Position numbers and translations under genes: made by a program. Under the pieces are notes generated by a model that saw nothing but the letters and a program-made list of their open reading frames with translations, had not been told where the DNA came from and ran no database searches. From Ferrimonas futtsuensis DSM 18154 (GTDB lineage: Bacteria; Pseudomonadota; Gammaproteobacteria; Enterobacterales; Shewanellaceae): a DNA stretch of 64,000 nucleotides. The stretch spans positions 248,001 to 312,000 of the forward strand of contig NZ_AUGL01000002.1 of NCBI RefSeq assembly GCF_000422645.1, written 5' to 3'. This document shows, piece after piece, positions 49,373-58,044 of this stretch (positions are counted from its first letter, which is position 1; each line of letters opens with the position of its first letter).

Positions 49373-50581
49373 GTGAAAACCACCAAACTGGAGATGGTTT
49401 ACCTGGCGGCTCTGTCGATGCTGGGATTTGTCGCCACCGACATGTATCTGCCCGCCTTCGAGCGGATGCAGGATTTCTTTGGCAGTGGCCCGGAAGCGGT
49501 GGCGCTGTCCCTGTCGGTGTTTCTGGCGGGCCTGGCCATGGGGCAACTGCTGTGGGGGGCGGTTTCTGACCGGCTGGGGCACCGCAGTGCGCTGCTGACT
49601 GGCCTGACGCTTTTTGTCCTGGCTTCGGTGGCCATTGCCTACAGTCACAGTATCTGGCAACTGCTCGCCTTGCGGGCCCTGCAGGCGGTCGGGGTGTCCT
49701 CTGCCGCGGTGATCTGGCAGGCGATGGTGATCTCGGAAAAGAGTGAACGCGAGGCGCAGCGCCTGTTTGCCAGCATCATGCCCCTGGTGGCGCTGACCCC
49801 GGCACTGGCACCTCAACTCGGGGTAGCGCTGATGCAGTGGTTTGACTGGCAGGGGATATTTGTCGGGCTGGCGCTGATGGGACTGGCCTGTCTGCTGGTG
49901 ACCCTGAGCCGTACGCCGCGCAGGCCACTGGCTTGCCGAGGCAGTATCGCCGCCGATTTCGGCTTGCTGCTGCGACGGCCCGGTTATCTGGGTAATGTGC
50001 TGATCTACAGCTTCGGCTCGGCGGCCTTCTTCGCATTTCTGACCGGCCTGCCCAGGGTGATGACCGGGATGGGATACGTTGCCGCCGATATCGCCATGGT
50101 GTTTTTGCCGCAGACACTGGCTTTCATGGCGGGCGGTTACCTGGGCAAGCGACTGGTTGAGCGAATGGGGGATGAGTGGCTACTGAAGCAGCTGTTGGTG
50201 TTGTTTGGTTTTGCCTCACTGTTGCTGACGGTCGTCTCCCTGCTGCCCCTCCCGGTTATCTGGCCGATGTTGCTGCCCTTCTGTTTACTGGCCGCCGCCA
50301 ATGGTGCCCTTTATCCCATCGCCGTCAACCGGGCCCTGGGGCAGGCGAGGGAGTGCCCGGCGACTGGAGCAGGGCTGCAGAACTGCATCCAGATCAGCAT
50401 CAGCTTTGCCGCCAGTGCGGCGGTGGCGCTCTTTGCCAGCCAGGCTCAGGCCGCCATTGGCATCGCCATTGGCCTCAGCTGTGTCGGTGTGATGCTGGGG
50501 TATGTGGTCTCCGATGCCAGCCAGCGTTGCCAGTGGACCCGGCCAGACCCGGCCCGGGTGGCCATGGATGAGCGTGAGTAG
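49373..50581 (+). CDS. MFS transporter, PunC-like (Bcr/CflA family)
   Basis: 402 aa with 12 predicted helices. The sequence LGFVATDMYLPAFERMQDFF is the Bcr/CflA-type start; LLWGAVSDRLGHRSALLTGL is the loop 2-3 signature and LQAVGVSSAAVIWQAM is close to E. coli PunC, a purine nucleoside importer. Divergent from the PunR-like regulator, as in E. coli. Drug export is the alternative role for this family. Its end nearly touches the converging hydrolase gene. Confidence 0.85.
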   Translation: MKTTKLEMVYLAALSMLGFVATDMYLPAFERMQDFFGSGPEAVALSLSVFLAGLAMGQLLWGAVSDRLGHRSALLTGLTLFVLASVAIAYSHSIWQLLALRALQAVGVSSAAVIWQAMVISEKSEREAQRLFASIMPLVALTPALAPQLGVALMQWFDWQGIFVGLALMGLACLLVTLSRTPRRPLACRGSIAADFGLLLRRPGYLGNVLIYSFGSAAFFAFLTGLPRVMTGMGYVAADIAMVFLPQTLAFMAGGYLGKRLVERMGDEWLLKQLLVLFGFASLLLTVVSLLPLPVIWPMLLPFCLLAAANGALYPIAVNRALGQARECPATGAGLQNCIQISISFAASAAVALFASQAQAAIGIAIGLSCVGVMLGYVVSDASQRCQWTRPDPARVAMDERE

Positions 50582-50589
50582 CCTGCAGT

Positions 50590-51465
50590 CTAGGGGTTGG
50601 CTGATGGACCGGCCAATTGACTTCGGCGCGAAGGTAAAGAGGGAGTTGCAAGCTGATCGAACCGAAGCAGTAATCTACTTTGATGCTGTGGGTGGTCACT
50701 GGTAAAGGTTCTGGCATGAGCGCATAGAGGCATCAGCCAAAACTCCTTCTGTGTCTGCGCAGCCTCATAGAGCTGTATAGAACGTATTGCCGGAATCAAC
50801 CGGTCCTGACTGCAGTGACTGATGACCACTGGCAGGTGATTCAATGACCTTATCCGTTCTTTCGGTGCGTCATCGGTGTTGATCAGCAGCGGCATCAGGT
50901 TGCGCCAAAGAGTGCCACCGGGGTAAGTGCTTACAACGTCCTGTGCCAGTAGCAGGTAGTCATCGAAGGAGCTGTCCAGCACAAGTAAGTCGAATTGGTG
51001 TTCAAGCCCGCTTTGTGCCAACCCATCGAGTGCTATGGCACCGCCCATAGAGGTGGCGAGGATGATTCGAGGCAGAGAGTGAAAGTTCGGTCGAGCAACG
51101 GCGTGTTCGAGCAGAGAGCGAGCGTCCAGAGCCAGTGCCTCTTTGCTGGCCTTGCCGCCGGATAAGCCGAAACCTGAATAATCAAACAGGAGGACCTGAT
51201 AGCCTTCATTCACCAGCCACAGCGCTTTTTCGCCGGTTTCGTCAAGATGTCCACGGTTACCGTGAAAATGGATCACCGTGCCTTTGGCGTAGCCCGGGGG
51301 GCTATGCAGCTGAACGTGAAGTTGATTGCCGGAGCGGGAGTCCAGGAAGTAGTTGTCGATGCCTGAGCCGATGCGCATTACGTCGGCGCTCTTTGGCGAA
51401 TAGAAGAATCGATGACCGCAACCGAACAGATTCATCAACAGCAGGGTAAGCAGCATAAATCGCAT
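50590..51465 (-). CDS. Alpha/beta hydrolase lipoprotein (YfhR/BEM46-like)
   Basis: 291 aa. The N-terminus is a lipoprotein signal (MRFMLLTLLLMNLFGC) with Cys at about residue 16; ribosome site AAGGAG. The oxyanion region VIHFHGNRGHLDETG, nucleophile elbow ILATSMGGAIAL, an Asp near LLVLDSSFDDY or SQDRLIPA, and His in PLCAHARTF make a full catalytic set. Substrate unknown. It is about 65 bases downstream of the pigment-cluster phosphopantetheinyl transferase on the same strand and could be transcribed with it, but no functional link is known. Confidence 0.82.
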   Translation of the reverse strand: MRFMLLTLLLMNLFGCGHRFFYSPKSADVMRIGSGIDNYFLDSRSGNQLHVQLHSPPGYAKGTVIHFHGNRGHLDETGEKALWLVNEGYQVLLFDYSGFGLSGGKASKEALALDARSLLEHAVARPNFHSLPRIILATSMGGAIALDGLAQSGLEHQFDLLVLDSSFDDYLLLAQDVVSTYPGGTLWRNLMPLLINTDDAPKERIRSLNHLPVVISHCSQDRLIPAIRSIQLYEAAQTQKEFWLMPLCAHARTFTSDHPQHQSRLLLRFDQLATPSLPSRRSQLAGPSANP

Positions 51466-51531
51466 TCAAGTCTCCTTGAGGAGGCCGGAGGGCCGCCTGT
51501 GATGGAATCACCTGATAGTGCGGGTTTGTTG

Positions 51532-52161
51532 TTATAACGCGCTGAATTTCAAGTTAGTACAGATGGGTTGCTTCAGCAAACTGTCGCTGCAAACTAAGCT
51601 GGCGCTCAACCCATTTACGGGAGACCAGCACAGGGCCCAGGATTCCAGGCAAGGGAAGGGGGCAGGGTTTGACGGGATATCTATTTCACCAACTTTCTTG
51701 ATCAGGTCTGGCGTTATATCTTGCGCCGCCTTAAACGTCGCCTCATACAGGCACCAACGACGAAATAGTTGATCTTTTGGCCATTTCAGGTAATCGGCAT
51801 ACTGATGGAGTTTGTTATTTTTTTCCAATTGAATGTCCACCCCTATGGAGGCATTCAGGCACAGTGCGATGGCAACGAAATGGCCGCTGTGGCTGATGGA
51901 GATCTGCCACTGCGAGTCTAGAAAACGTGGCTGCCCCGATGGGGTGCGGTGCCAGCTGTCGGGAAGTGCGCCATCATCGTTAAGTTCTGCAAACAGAGCC
52001 TTTACCGCATCTCTTTGTTGTTCTTTCAGTTTTCTATCATTTGATGGTGCTGAAAATTCGGCCAATCCCACTCTGATCTTCTGTTGTTTTGTGATTGCGG
52101 ACCTATTTAGAGTTATTGTCATCACTGGTGACTCTGATTCAGAGGCCTCTTGTTGTAACAT
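51532..52161 (-). CDS. 4'-phosphopantetheinyl transferase of the aryl polyene cluster
   Basis: 209 aa Sfp-type enzyme that converts apo acyl carrier protein to the holo form using CoA. The Mg-binding motif is GVDIQLEKNN, and the second motif is RRWCLYEATFKA (the WxxKEA class with Tyr for Lys). Start is uncertain: the first ATG (52161) has no clear ribosome site, and another in-frame ATG lies at 52122. It is divergent from the first biosynthetic gene, with a 67-base shared promoter, and most likely activates the two carrier proteins encoded at 53681 and 53950. Confidence 0.88.
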   Translation of the reverse strand: MLQQEASESESPVMTITLNRSAITKQQKIRVGLAEFSAPSNDRKLKEQQRDAVKALFAELNDDGALPDSWHRTPSGQPRFLDSQWQISISHSGHFVAIALCLNASIGVDIQLEKNNKLHQYADYLKWPKDQLFRRWCLYEATFKAAQDITPDLIKKVGEIDIPSNPAPFPCLESWALCWSPVNGLSASLVCSDSLLKQPICTNLKFSAL

Positions 52162-52228
52162 ATGTAAAAAAGGGCTATGGTAGCGCCCGCTTGGCGGCCT
52201 TTCGAATTTAGTTTAAATCAAGAAAAAC

Positions 52229-52921
52229 ATGAAGCAGATATTCCCTATTCTGGAGTGGGAAGGGTGGTGTTCAGGAGGTTCCATGGAACTGGAATCGCTG
52301 CCTGAGTATCCCTGGAGCGATCAAGGCGATGCACCTGTTGTGAGTGTGGTGCCAGCGATGCAGCGCCGCAGGCTCACTCGTCTGTCTAAAATGGCGCTTC
52401 ATGTTGCTTCCGCTCTGGATGAGTCTCATGACCTTCCGTCTGTGTTTGCCTCTCAGCATGGAGAGGTGGCGCATACCATGACCATGTTAGAGGGTATTTT
52501 TGGCGGCGACGCTCCCTCTCCCACCAAATTCAGCCAGTCAGTGCACAACTCCGCTTCTGGGGCTTACGGTATCCATTTTTCAAATCAGTCTGCTTCCACA
52601 TCCATCGCGGCAGGGCGTGACACCCTGTTCTCCGCTTTGGTGGAGGCTCGGGCCATGCTCGAGCCGGGGAGAGACGTGCTGGTCATCTATGTGGATGTGC
52701 CCCTGCCTGAGCGGTTTCGCAATGCGGAGGAACCCGCCATTGCCTTAGGTATCCGACTCTCTTTAACAGCCCCACGTCAATTGGTGGCCGAAACGACCAC
52801 TGACACCCCAGAGTCCTGTGACCAGCCTGCCTGGCAGCTATTGAGTTTGCTGCACAAGGGAGAAGGGGAGCGCGTGGTGAGTCAGGAGCGCCGGTGTTTG
52901 CGGTGGAGCCTGGAGTCGTGA
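52229..52921 (+). CDS. Beta-ketoacyl synthase-like (chain-length-factor type) protein
   Basis: 230 aa, much shorter than a full condensing enzyme and belonging to the N-terminal ketoacyl-synthase-like family usual at the start of aryl polyene clusters. TMLEGIFGGDAPSPTKFSQS and VHNSASGAYGIHFSNQSAST correspond to a ketoacyl synthase segment, with Ser in place of an active Cys, so it is probably non-catalytic and works with a partner synthase. First gene of the operon; its TGA overlaps the next ATG (TGATG). Confidence 0.82.
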   Translation: MKQIFPILEWEGWCSGGSMELESLPEYPWSDQGDAPVVSVVPAMQRRRLTRLSKMALHVASALDESHDLPSVFASQHGEVAHTMTMLEGIFGGDAPSPTKFSQSVHNSASGAYGIHFSNQSASTSIAAGRDTLFSALVEARAMLEPGRDVLVIYVDVPLPERFRNAEEPAIALGIRLSLTAPRQLVAETTTDTPESCDQPAWQLLSLLHKGEGERVVSQERRCLRWSLES

Positions 52922-53736
52922 TGGGGCAGCTGTATCATCTCTATCGCATTGTCGTGACCGGCCTGAGTTTTACCCTCTTCGGGGTGGGCGGGCTGGTGAC
53001 CGGCTTGCTGTTTTTTCCCCTGCTGGCGATGTTACCGGGGAAACCCATGGTGAAGGAGCGCCGGGCTCAACGTTGTGTGCACCTGATGTTTCGTGGCTTT
53101 GTCCGCTTCATGGAGCTGCTGTGGGTAACCCGGGTCGAGGTGGACAAGCCAGAACGTCTCGCGCAGGCCAGGGGGTGCATCATTATTGCCAATCATCCCT
53201 GCCTGTTGGATGTGGTGGTGATGATCTCCGTGGTACCTCACACCAACTGCATTGTGAAACAGTCCCTGCTGCGCAACCCCTTTATGCGTTGGGTGATTAA
53301 GGCCGCGGGTTACATTGCTAACGACGATCCCGAGTACGTGGTTCGTGACGTTAAAGAGCGCCTGGCGCGAGGCGATAACCTCATCGTGTTCCCTGAAGGC
53401 ACCCGAACCACCCCAGACAACCCCATCAGCATGCAGCGGGGCGCCGCCAGGCTGATTTTACGTAATCAGGCGCCCGTGCTGCCGGTTACAATCCGTTGCA
53501 CACCGACCACTTTGACTAAGGGGACTCCTTGGTATCATGTGGCCCCCCGGCGATTCGTTATTGATCTCAGGGTGGGCGAGCAGGTCAACTATGCCCCGGA
53601 CCCAGAATTACCCGAGTCTCTCCAGGTACGACAACTGACTCGTCGCCTTGAGGCCGGTTACAACATGGAGCTACACCCGAATGAACGAACTGAAACTGGA
53701 ATTGAAGCAGCTGATCATCGAGTCCTTAGAACTTGA
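52921..53736 (+). CDS. PlsC-type acyltransferase of the aryl polyene cluster
   Basis: 271 aa from the ATG at 52921, which is fused to the previous stop. One membrane segment near the N-terminus (FGVGGLVTGLLFFPLLAML). Acyltransferase motif NHPCLLDVVV (variant of HX4D), EGTR in VFPEGTRTTPDNP. It may attach or remodel the acyl part of the pigment in the membrane. Its last 56 bases overlap the start of the first carrier protein gene in another frame, longer than the other overlaps in the operon. Confidence 0.88.
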   Translation: MGQLYHLYRIVVTGLSFTLFGVGGLVTGLLFFPLLAMLPGKPMVKERRAQRCVHLMFRGFVRFMELLWVTRVEVDKPERLAQARGCIIIANHPCLLDVVVMISVVPHTNCIVKQSLLRNPFMRWVIKAAGYIANDDPEYVVRDVKERLARGDNLIVFPEGTRTTPDNPISMQRGAARLILRNQAPVLPVTIRCTPTTLTKGTPWYHVAPRRFVIDLRVGEQVNYAPDPELPESLQVRQLTRRLEAGYNMELHPNERTETGIEAADHRVLRT

Positions 53737-53950
53737 AGAGATCACCCCCGAAGAGATCGAATCTGACGAACCTCTGTTTGTTGAAGGCCTCGGACTGGAC
53801 TCCATTGACGCCCTGGAGTTGGGCGTAGCCATCAAGAAACGATACGGTGTGAAGCTGGATCCCAACGCAGAGGATACCCGCTCTCACTTCGCCAGTGTGA
53901 CTGCGCTGGCCAACTTTATCGAAACACAGAAAAAACAGGAGTCCCTGTAA
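53681..53950 (+). CDS. Acyl carrier protein 1 of the aryl polyene cluster
   Basis: 89 aa from the ATG at 53681. The phosphopantetheine Ser lies in GLGLDSIDALELG (the DSI of the family). Helical ACP fold with an extended C-terminal part. A frame extension from 53648 is not used. It ends TAATG, shared with the second carrier protein start. Two ACPs are typical of aryl polyene clusters, where one carries the starter and the growing chain. Confidence 0.93.
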   Translation: MNELKLELKQLIIESLELEEITPEEIESDEPLFVEGLGLDSIDALELGVAIKKRYGVKLDPNAEDTRSHFASVTALANFIETQKKQESL

Positions 53951-54198
53951 TGAGCCGCAGAGAGCAACTGCTTGCGGAGCTGTCCGCCATCCTGATCGAC
54001 GAGTTTGAGATCGACGCCGATGACATTCAGCCGGACGCCAACCTCTACGAAGATCTGGACCTGGACAGCATCGATGCTGTGGACCTGGTCATCAAGCTAC
54101 AGCAGTCTTCCGGGGTGAAGATTCAGCCTGAGGAATTTAAGGCCGTGAGAACCGTAAACGACGTTCTGGACGCCCTGGAAAAGCTGATTCCCGCGTGA
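53950..54198 (+). CDS. Acyl carrier protein 2 of the aryl polyene cluster
   Basis: 82 aa; Ser in DLDLDSIDAVDLV. It begins within the previous stop (TAATG) and its own TGA overlaps the start of the membrane protein gene. Sequence is more acidic and slightly shorter than the first carrier. The two share only the general ACP fold, which suggests different partners. Confidence 0.93.
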   Translation: MSRREQLLAELSAILIDEFEIDADDIQPDANLYEDLDLDSIDAVDLVIKLQQSSGVKIQPEEFKAVRTVNDVLDALEKLIPA

Positions 54199-54737
54199 TG
54201 AAACGCCTGTTGGCAGTGATGGCAACCCTGTTGCTGCTGGCTTACCCCGTCCTGGTGTTCCTGTCGGTGAACCAGGGAGGAGGGATGATTCTGGCTGCCC
54301 TCCTGTTTCTGGTGTTGGCGGCCAGAGCCATTCTGGCCCCGGCAGGCAGCCGGCTGCTGCCTGCGGCCGGATGTGCCCTGGTGATGCTCTACGGGGTCAC
54401 CCGCCAGGATCAGGTGCTGATGTGGTACCCGGTCATGGTGAATCTTGTGATGCTGGTGACCTTTGCCCTGACGTTGAAGCGGGGCCCCAGTATGATTGAA
54501 CGGTTCGCTCGCCTGCGTCATCCCGACTTGCCCGACGCTGCCCGCCCCTACCTGGTGCGGGTGACCCGGGTCTGGTGCGGTTTCTTCGTGATCAATGGCA
54601 GCCTGGCGCTGGCGACTGTACTGATGGGCGATCTGCAGTGGTGGGCCATCTACAATGGCCTGATCTCTTATGGGTTAATGGGGGTGCTCATGGCCGGTGA
54701 ATGGTTGGTGCGACCCAAGCACGAGGCGGTGCAATGA
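54198..54737 (+). CDS. COG4648-type membrane protein of the aryl polyene cluster
   Basis: 179 aa from the ATG at 54198 (MKRLLAVMATLLLLAYPVLV). Five or six hydrophobic segments are visible (about 4-24, 30-50, 55-72, 76-96, 125-142, 148-166), with a charged loop LRHPDLPDAARPYLVRVTRV. Members of the family occur in this class of pigment cluster; the role is unknown, perhaps holding the membrane assembly. Overlaps its neighbours at both ends. Confidence 0.82.
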   Translation: MKRLLAVMATLLLLAYPVLVFLSVNQGGGMILAALLFLVLAARAILAPAGSRLLPAAGCALVMLYGVTRQDQVLMWYPVMVNLVMLVTFALTLKRGPSMIERFARLRHPDLPDAARPYLVRVTRVWCGFFVINGSLALATVLMGDLQWWAIYNGLISYGLMGVLMAGEWLVRPKHEAVQ

Positions 54738-56041
54738 GGCTGAGTATCGGTCAGGCGTTGATGGGCGATGACAGCGTCAGCTGTGTCATCACCGGTGAGG
54801 GCTGCGTCGACCTCGAGGCCCTGCGTCGGCGAGTGGCTCGTGTTCAGAGTTCTGTGCCGGCAGGTGTAAGCCGGGTCATGCTGTACAGCGAGTGCAGTGG
54901 CACATTTCTAGTTCGCCTGCTTGCCCTGTTGGGGCTGGGCATTGAGGTAGTGCTGCCCGCCAATGGTCAGCCGGAGTCGCTGGCCAAGTTGGCCTCAGAA
55001 CACCAACTTCAGATGGACGATGACTGGCAACCCGCCTGTGGCCAGCCAGGGCCTGTGCGCTGGAGTCAGCAGGGCAGGCTGCGGCTGTTCACCTCAGGCA
55101 GCAGCGGTGATGCCAAGCCGGTGGAAAAGACGCTGGAGCAGATAGAAGCGGAGCTGGCCGCCCTTGAGCAGATGTTTGGGCCAAGGTTGGCGGGGACCAC
55201 CGTGATCGCCAGCGTGTCACACCAGCACATCTATGGCCTGCTGTTTCGTGTTCTCTGGCCTTTCGTCAGCGGTCGCCCCTTTTTGGCTCAAACCCTGCGC
55301 TATCCCGAGTGCATCGAAGGCGCACTGCTGAAGTATGCGCCTGCGGTGCTGGTTGCCAGTCCTTCTGTGCTGGAGCGTTGGGACCTGAATGGAAAGGGGG
55401 TACCCCGGTTGGCGTTCAGTTCCGGCGGACCCCTGGCTCGTTCTGCGGCGGTAGCCAGAGCTCAGGGCTGGGGAGAGGGCGTGGTGGAGATTTATGGCAG
55501 TACAGAGACCGGGGGGATAGCCCGGCGACAGACCTCTGCGGCGCAACCGAATCCGGCCTGGCTTCCCTTCCCCGGGGTGGAAACGCGTATCGAAGCGCAG
55601 CGACTGCAGCTTCGTTCAGCCTTCGTTGACCCCCACAGCTGGTATCTTACCGATGATCTGGTGGAGTCGGCGGGCGAGGGTTTTTGCCTCCTTGGCCGGG
55701 CTGATCGCACCGTCAAGCTGGCGGAAAAACGGGTCAACCTGGTGGCTATGGAGCGTGCCCTGGAATCATCGGCATGGGTTCGCAAGGCGGCCCTGGTGAT
55801 GCTGCCTGGCCGACGCGCCCAGTTGGGGGCTGCCCTCGAGCTGACCGTGGCCGGTCAGCAATCCTTGGCAGAGGTCGGCCACCGGGGCTTGTCCGAGAGG
55901 TTGAAGCAGGCCCTTATGGGGGAATTTGAGCGGGTGACCCTGCCCAGACGCTGGCGCTACCGGGATCAACTTCCCTACAACAGTCAGGGCAAGCTGCCCC
56001 GGACCGCATTATTGGAGCTTTTTGATGTTAACCAAGGTTGA
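54734..56041 (+). CDS. AMP-dependent acyl-CoA synthetase/ACP ligase-like protein
   Basis: 435 aa from the ATG at 54734 (MRLSIGQALMGDDSVSCVIT). It is shorter than full acyl-CoA synthetases and lacks much of the usual N-terminal part. The nucleotide-binding loop is LFTSGSSGDAKPVEKT; YGSTETGG, the GRADRTVKLAEKRVNLVAME hinge and NSQGKLPRT with the C-terminal catalytic Lys are present. It probably activates the aryl starter acid and loads it on a carrier protein. Overlaps the dehydratase gene by 17 bases. Confidence 0.88.
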   Translation: MRLSIGQALMGDDSVSCVITGEGCVDLEALRRRVARVQSSVPAGVSRVMLYSECSGTFLVRLLALLGLGIEVVLPANGQPESLAKLASEHQLQMDDDWQPACGQPGPVRWSQQGRLRLFTSGSSGDAKPVEKTLEQIEAELAALEQMFGPRLAGTTVIASVSHQHIYGLLFRVLWPFVSGRPFLAQTLRYPECIEGALLKYAPAVLVASPSVLERWDLNGKGVPRLAFSSGGPLARSAAVARAQGWGEGVVEIYGSTETGGIARRQTSAAQPNPAWLPFPGVETRIEAQRLQLRSAFVDPHSWYLTDDLVESAGEGFCLLGRADRTVKLAEKRVNLVAMERALESSAWVRKAALVMLPGRRAQLGAALELTVAGQQSLAEVGHRGLSERLKQALMGEFERVTLPRRWRYRDQLPYNSQGKLPRTALLELFDVNQG

Positions 56042-56381
56042 TCCTCTTTGGGTGGCACACACTCAGGATGGCCCATTGCACAGCTTTGAGATGACGATTC
56101 CCGAAGATTTGGACTATTTTCGCGGTCATTTCAATGGCGCTCCGGTGTTGCCCGGAGTGGTGCAACTTCAGTGGGCGATTCGCAAGGCTCAGCAGACATT
56201 CCCCATGGCGGAGTATTGCACTCGGCTGGACGTCGTCAAGTTTCAGCATCTGCAGTTGCCGGGGCAGAGTGTCACTCTGGAGCTGGAGCAGCTGGATGAT
56301 GCCCGGGTGCGTTTTGCCTATTTCAGTGGCGACAAACGCTACTCCAGCGGTCGCATCGTATTTGAGACGGAGAGTGCATGA
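56025..56381 (+). CDS. FabZ-like 3-hydroxyacyl-ACP dehydratase of the aryl polyene cluster
   Basis: 118-aa hot-dog domain protein. HFNGAPVLPGVVQLQW holds the active-site His and the LPGV loop, as in FabZ. It would dehydrate 3-hydroxyacyl intermediates to make the conjugated chain. ATG at 56025; the preceding TTG in frame is not needed. Related proteins (ApeI type) act with a second dehydratase, which may lie outside the window. Confidence 0.88.
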   Translation: MLTKVDPLWVAHTQDGPLHSFEMTIPEDLDYFRGHFNGAPVLPGVVQLQWAIRKAQQTFPMAEYCTRLDVVKFQHLQLPGQSVTLELEQLDDARVRFAYFSGDKRYSSGRIVFETESA

Positions 56382-58042
56382 CACCCTGCCTGCTGATTCC
56401 GCATTACAACCACAGCAAGCAACTGCCGCCGGTGCTGGCCTCTCTGGCTCGCCACGGCATCGACTGTGTGCTGGTGGATGACGGTTCTGCCGCGGCGCAC
56501 CGTGAGGCGCTGGATGAACTGATCGCCGACCGCCCCTGGGTCAAGCTGGTGCAGCGACCCCACAATGGTGGCAAAGGCGCGGCGGTAAAAAGTGGGCTGA
56601 ACTGGGCGTTTGACCAGGGGTACACCCATGCGATTCAGGTGGACGCCGACGGTCAGCACGACCTAGAGGACCTGCCTGAGCTGTTGGGATTGTGCCGGGA
56701 ACACCCCCAGGCGCTGATCACCGGCATCCCCAGTTACGATGATTCAGTGCCCCGTCACCGATATTGGGCCCGATACCTGACCCACGTCTGGGTCTGGATC
56801 GAGACCCTGAGCCTGGAGCTCAAAGACACCATGTGCGGTTTCAGGGTGTACCCCCTGGCATCAGTGGTGGAGGTTCTGCGCACCCAGACGTTGGGGGACC
56901 GCATGGACTTTGATCCGGAGATCATGGTGCGCATGCACTGGCAGGGGGTGCCCATTATTCAGCGGCCCACCAAGGTGATCTATCCAGAACAGGGCCTGTC
57001 CCATTTCCGTGCCCTGGAAGACAACTGGCTGATCAGTAAGATGCATACCCGCCTTGTGTTTGGCATGTTGTGGCGGGCCCCCCGGCTGCTGTTTCGTAAA
57101 AGTCGCAGCCAACACTGGAGCAATGCCTCGGAGCGCGGTGCCATGTGGGGCCTGAAGACCCTGCTTTGGCTCTATCGTCATGGTGGTCGCTGGTTGTGCC
57201 AGGGGTTCCTGCCGCTGCTGATTGGCTATTTCTATCTGACCGGCACCCAGGCCAGGAATGCCTCTAGGGAGTTTCTCTATCGGGTCGCCAAGGCCAAGCA
57301 GGGGGCGGAAGCACCTCGCCCGGGCCACTGGCAGAGCTATCGCCATTTCCTGAATTTCGGACAGGCGGCACTGGCCAAGTTGGACGCCTGGAGCGGCCGG
57401 CTGGACGTGGGGCCTGCCCAGTTCCCCAATCGTCACCTGTTGGTGGAGCTGTTTGAACAGCGCCGGGGGGCGGTGATTCTGACCGCGCATTTTGGCAACA
57501 TCGAGATATTTCGGGCGGCGGCCGAGAGTCAGTTCAAACCCAGAATCAATGTGTTGGCCCTGACCAGTCATGCGGCCAAATTCAACGCCATCCTCAAGGA
57601 GCTCAACCCTGAATCTCAGGTGGAGCTGCTTCAGGTGGATGACCTTGGGGTGGAGACGGCCATGCTGCTGCAGGAGCGGGTCTCCAACGGCGAGCTGGTG
57701 ATCATCGCCGGCGATCGCACCTCTGCCAGCAACTTTGGCCGAGTTCATTATGCCTCCTTCCTGGGGGCGCCGGCGCCCTTCTCCGTAGGGCCCTATGTGC
57801 TCGCCTCCGTTCTGGAGTGCCCGGTCTACCTGATGTTGGGGCTGCCGACTCCCGAGCTTCACATGGAGAAGCTGTCGGATTCGCTCAAGGGCCCGAGAAA
57901 AGAGCGGCAGGCGCAGATTGGCCGCTGCATAGACGACTACGCCGCCCGACTGGAGCAGCAGGTGCTCAAGCACCCGCTCCACTGGTTCAACTTTTATGAT
58001 TTCTGGCTGCGGGACGATGCCCTGCAGCTTGATAAGGATTGA
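56378..58042 (+). CDS. Glycosyltransferase family 2 / LpxL-type acyltransferase fusion
   Basis: 554 aa, two enzymes in one chain. Residues 1-230: GT-A glycosyltransferase, PCLLIPHYNHSKQLPPVLAS, DDGS, and the metal-binding DADGQHDLEDLP. Residues about 285-550: lysophospholipid acyltransferase of the LpxL/HtrB family with GAVILTAHFGNIEIFRAAAE (HX4E-like) and GDRTSASNFG. This fusion is characteristic of aryl polyene clusters, where it is thought to link the polyene to a sugar and acyl anchor in the outer membrane. Confidence 0.92.
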   Translation: MTPCLLIPHYNHSKQLPPVLASLARHGIDCVLVDDGSAAAHREALDELIADRPWVKLVQRPHNGGKGAAVKSGLNWAFDQGYTHAIQVDADGQHDLEDLPELLGLCREHPQALITGIPSYDDSVPRHRYWARYLTHVWVWIETLSLELKDTMCGFRVYPLASVVEVLRTQTLGDRMDFDPEIMVRMHWQGVPIIQRPTKVIYPEQGLSHFRALEDNWLISKMHTRLVFGMLWRAPRLLFRKSRSQHWSNASERGAMWGLKTLLWLYRHGGRWLCQGFLPLLIGYFYLTGTQARNASREFLYRVAKAKQGAEAPRPGHWQSYRHFLNFGQAALAKLDAWSGRLDVGPAQFPNRHLLVELFEQRRGAVILTAHFGNIEIFRAAAESQFKPRINVLALTSHAAKFNAILKELNPESQVELLQVDDLGVETAMLLQERVSNGELVIIAGDRTSASNFGRVHYASFLGAPAPFSVGPYVLASVLECPVYLMLGLPTPELHMEKLSDSLKGPRKERQAQIGRCIDDYAARLEQQVLKHPLHWFNFYDFWLRDDALQLDKD

Positions 58043-58044
58043 TC

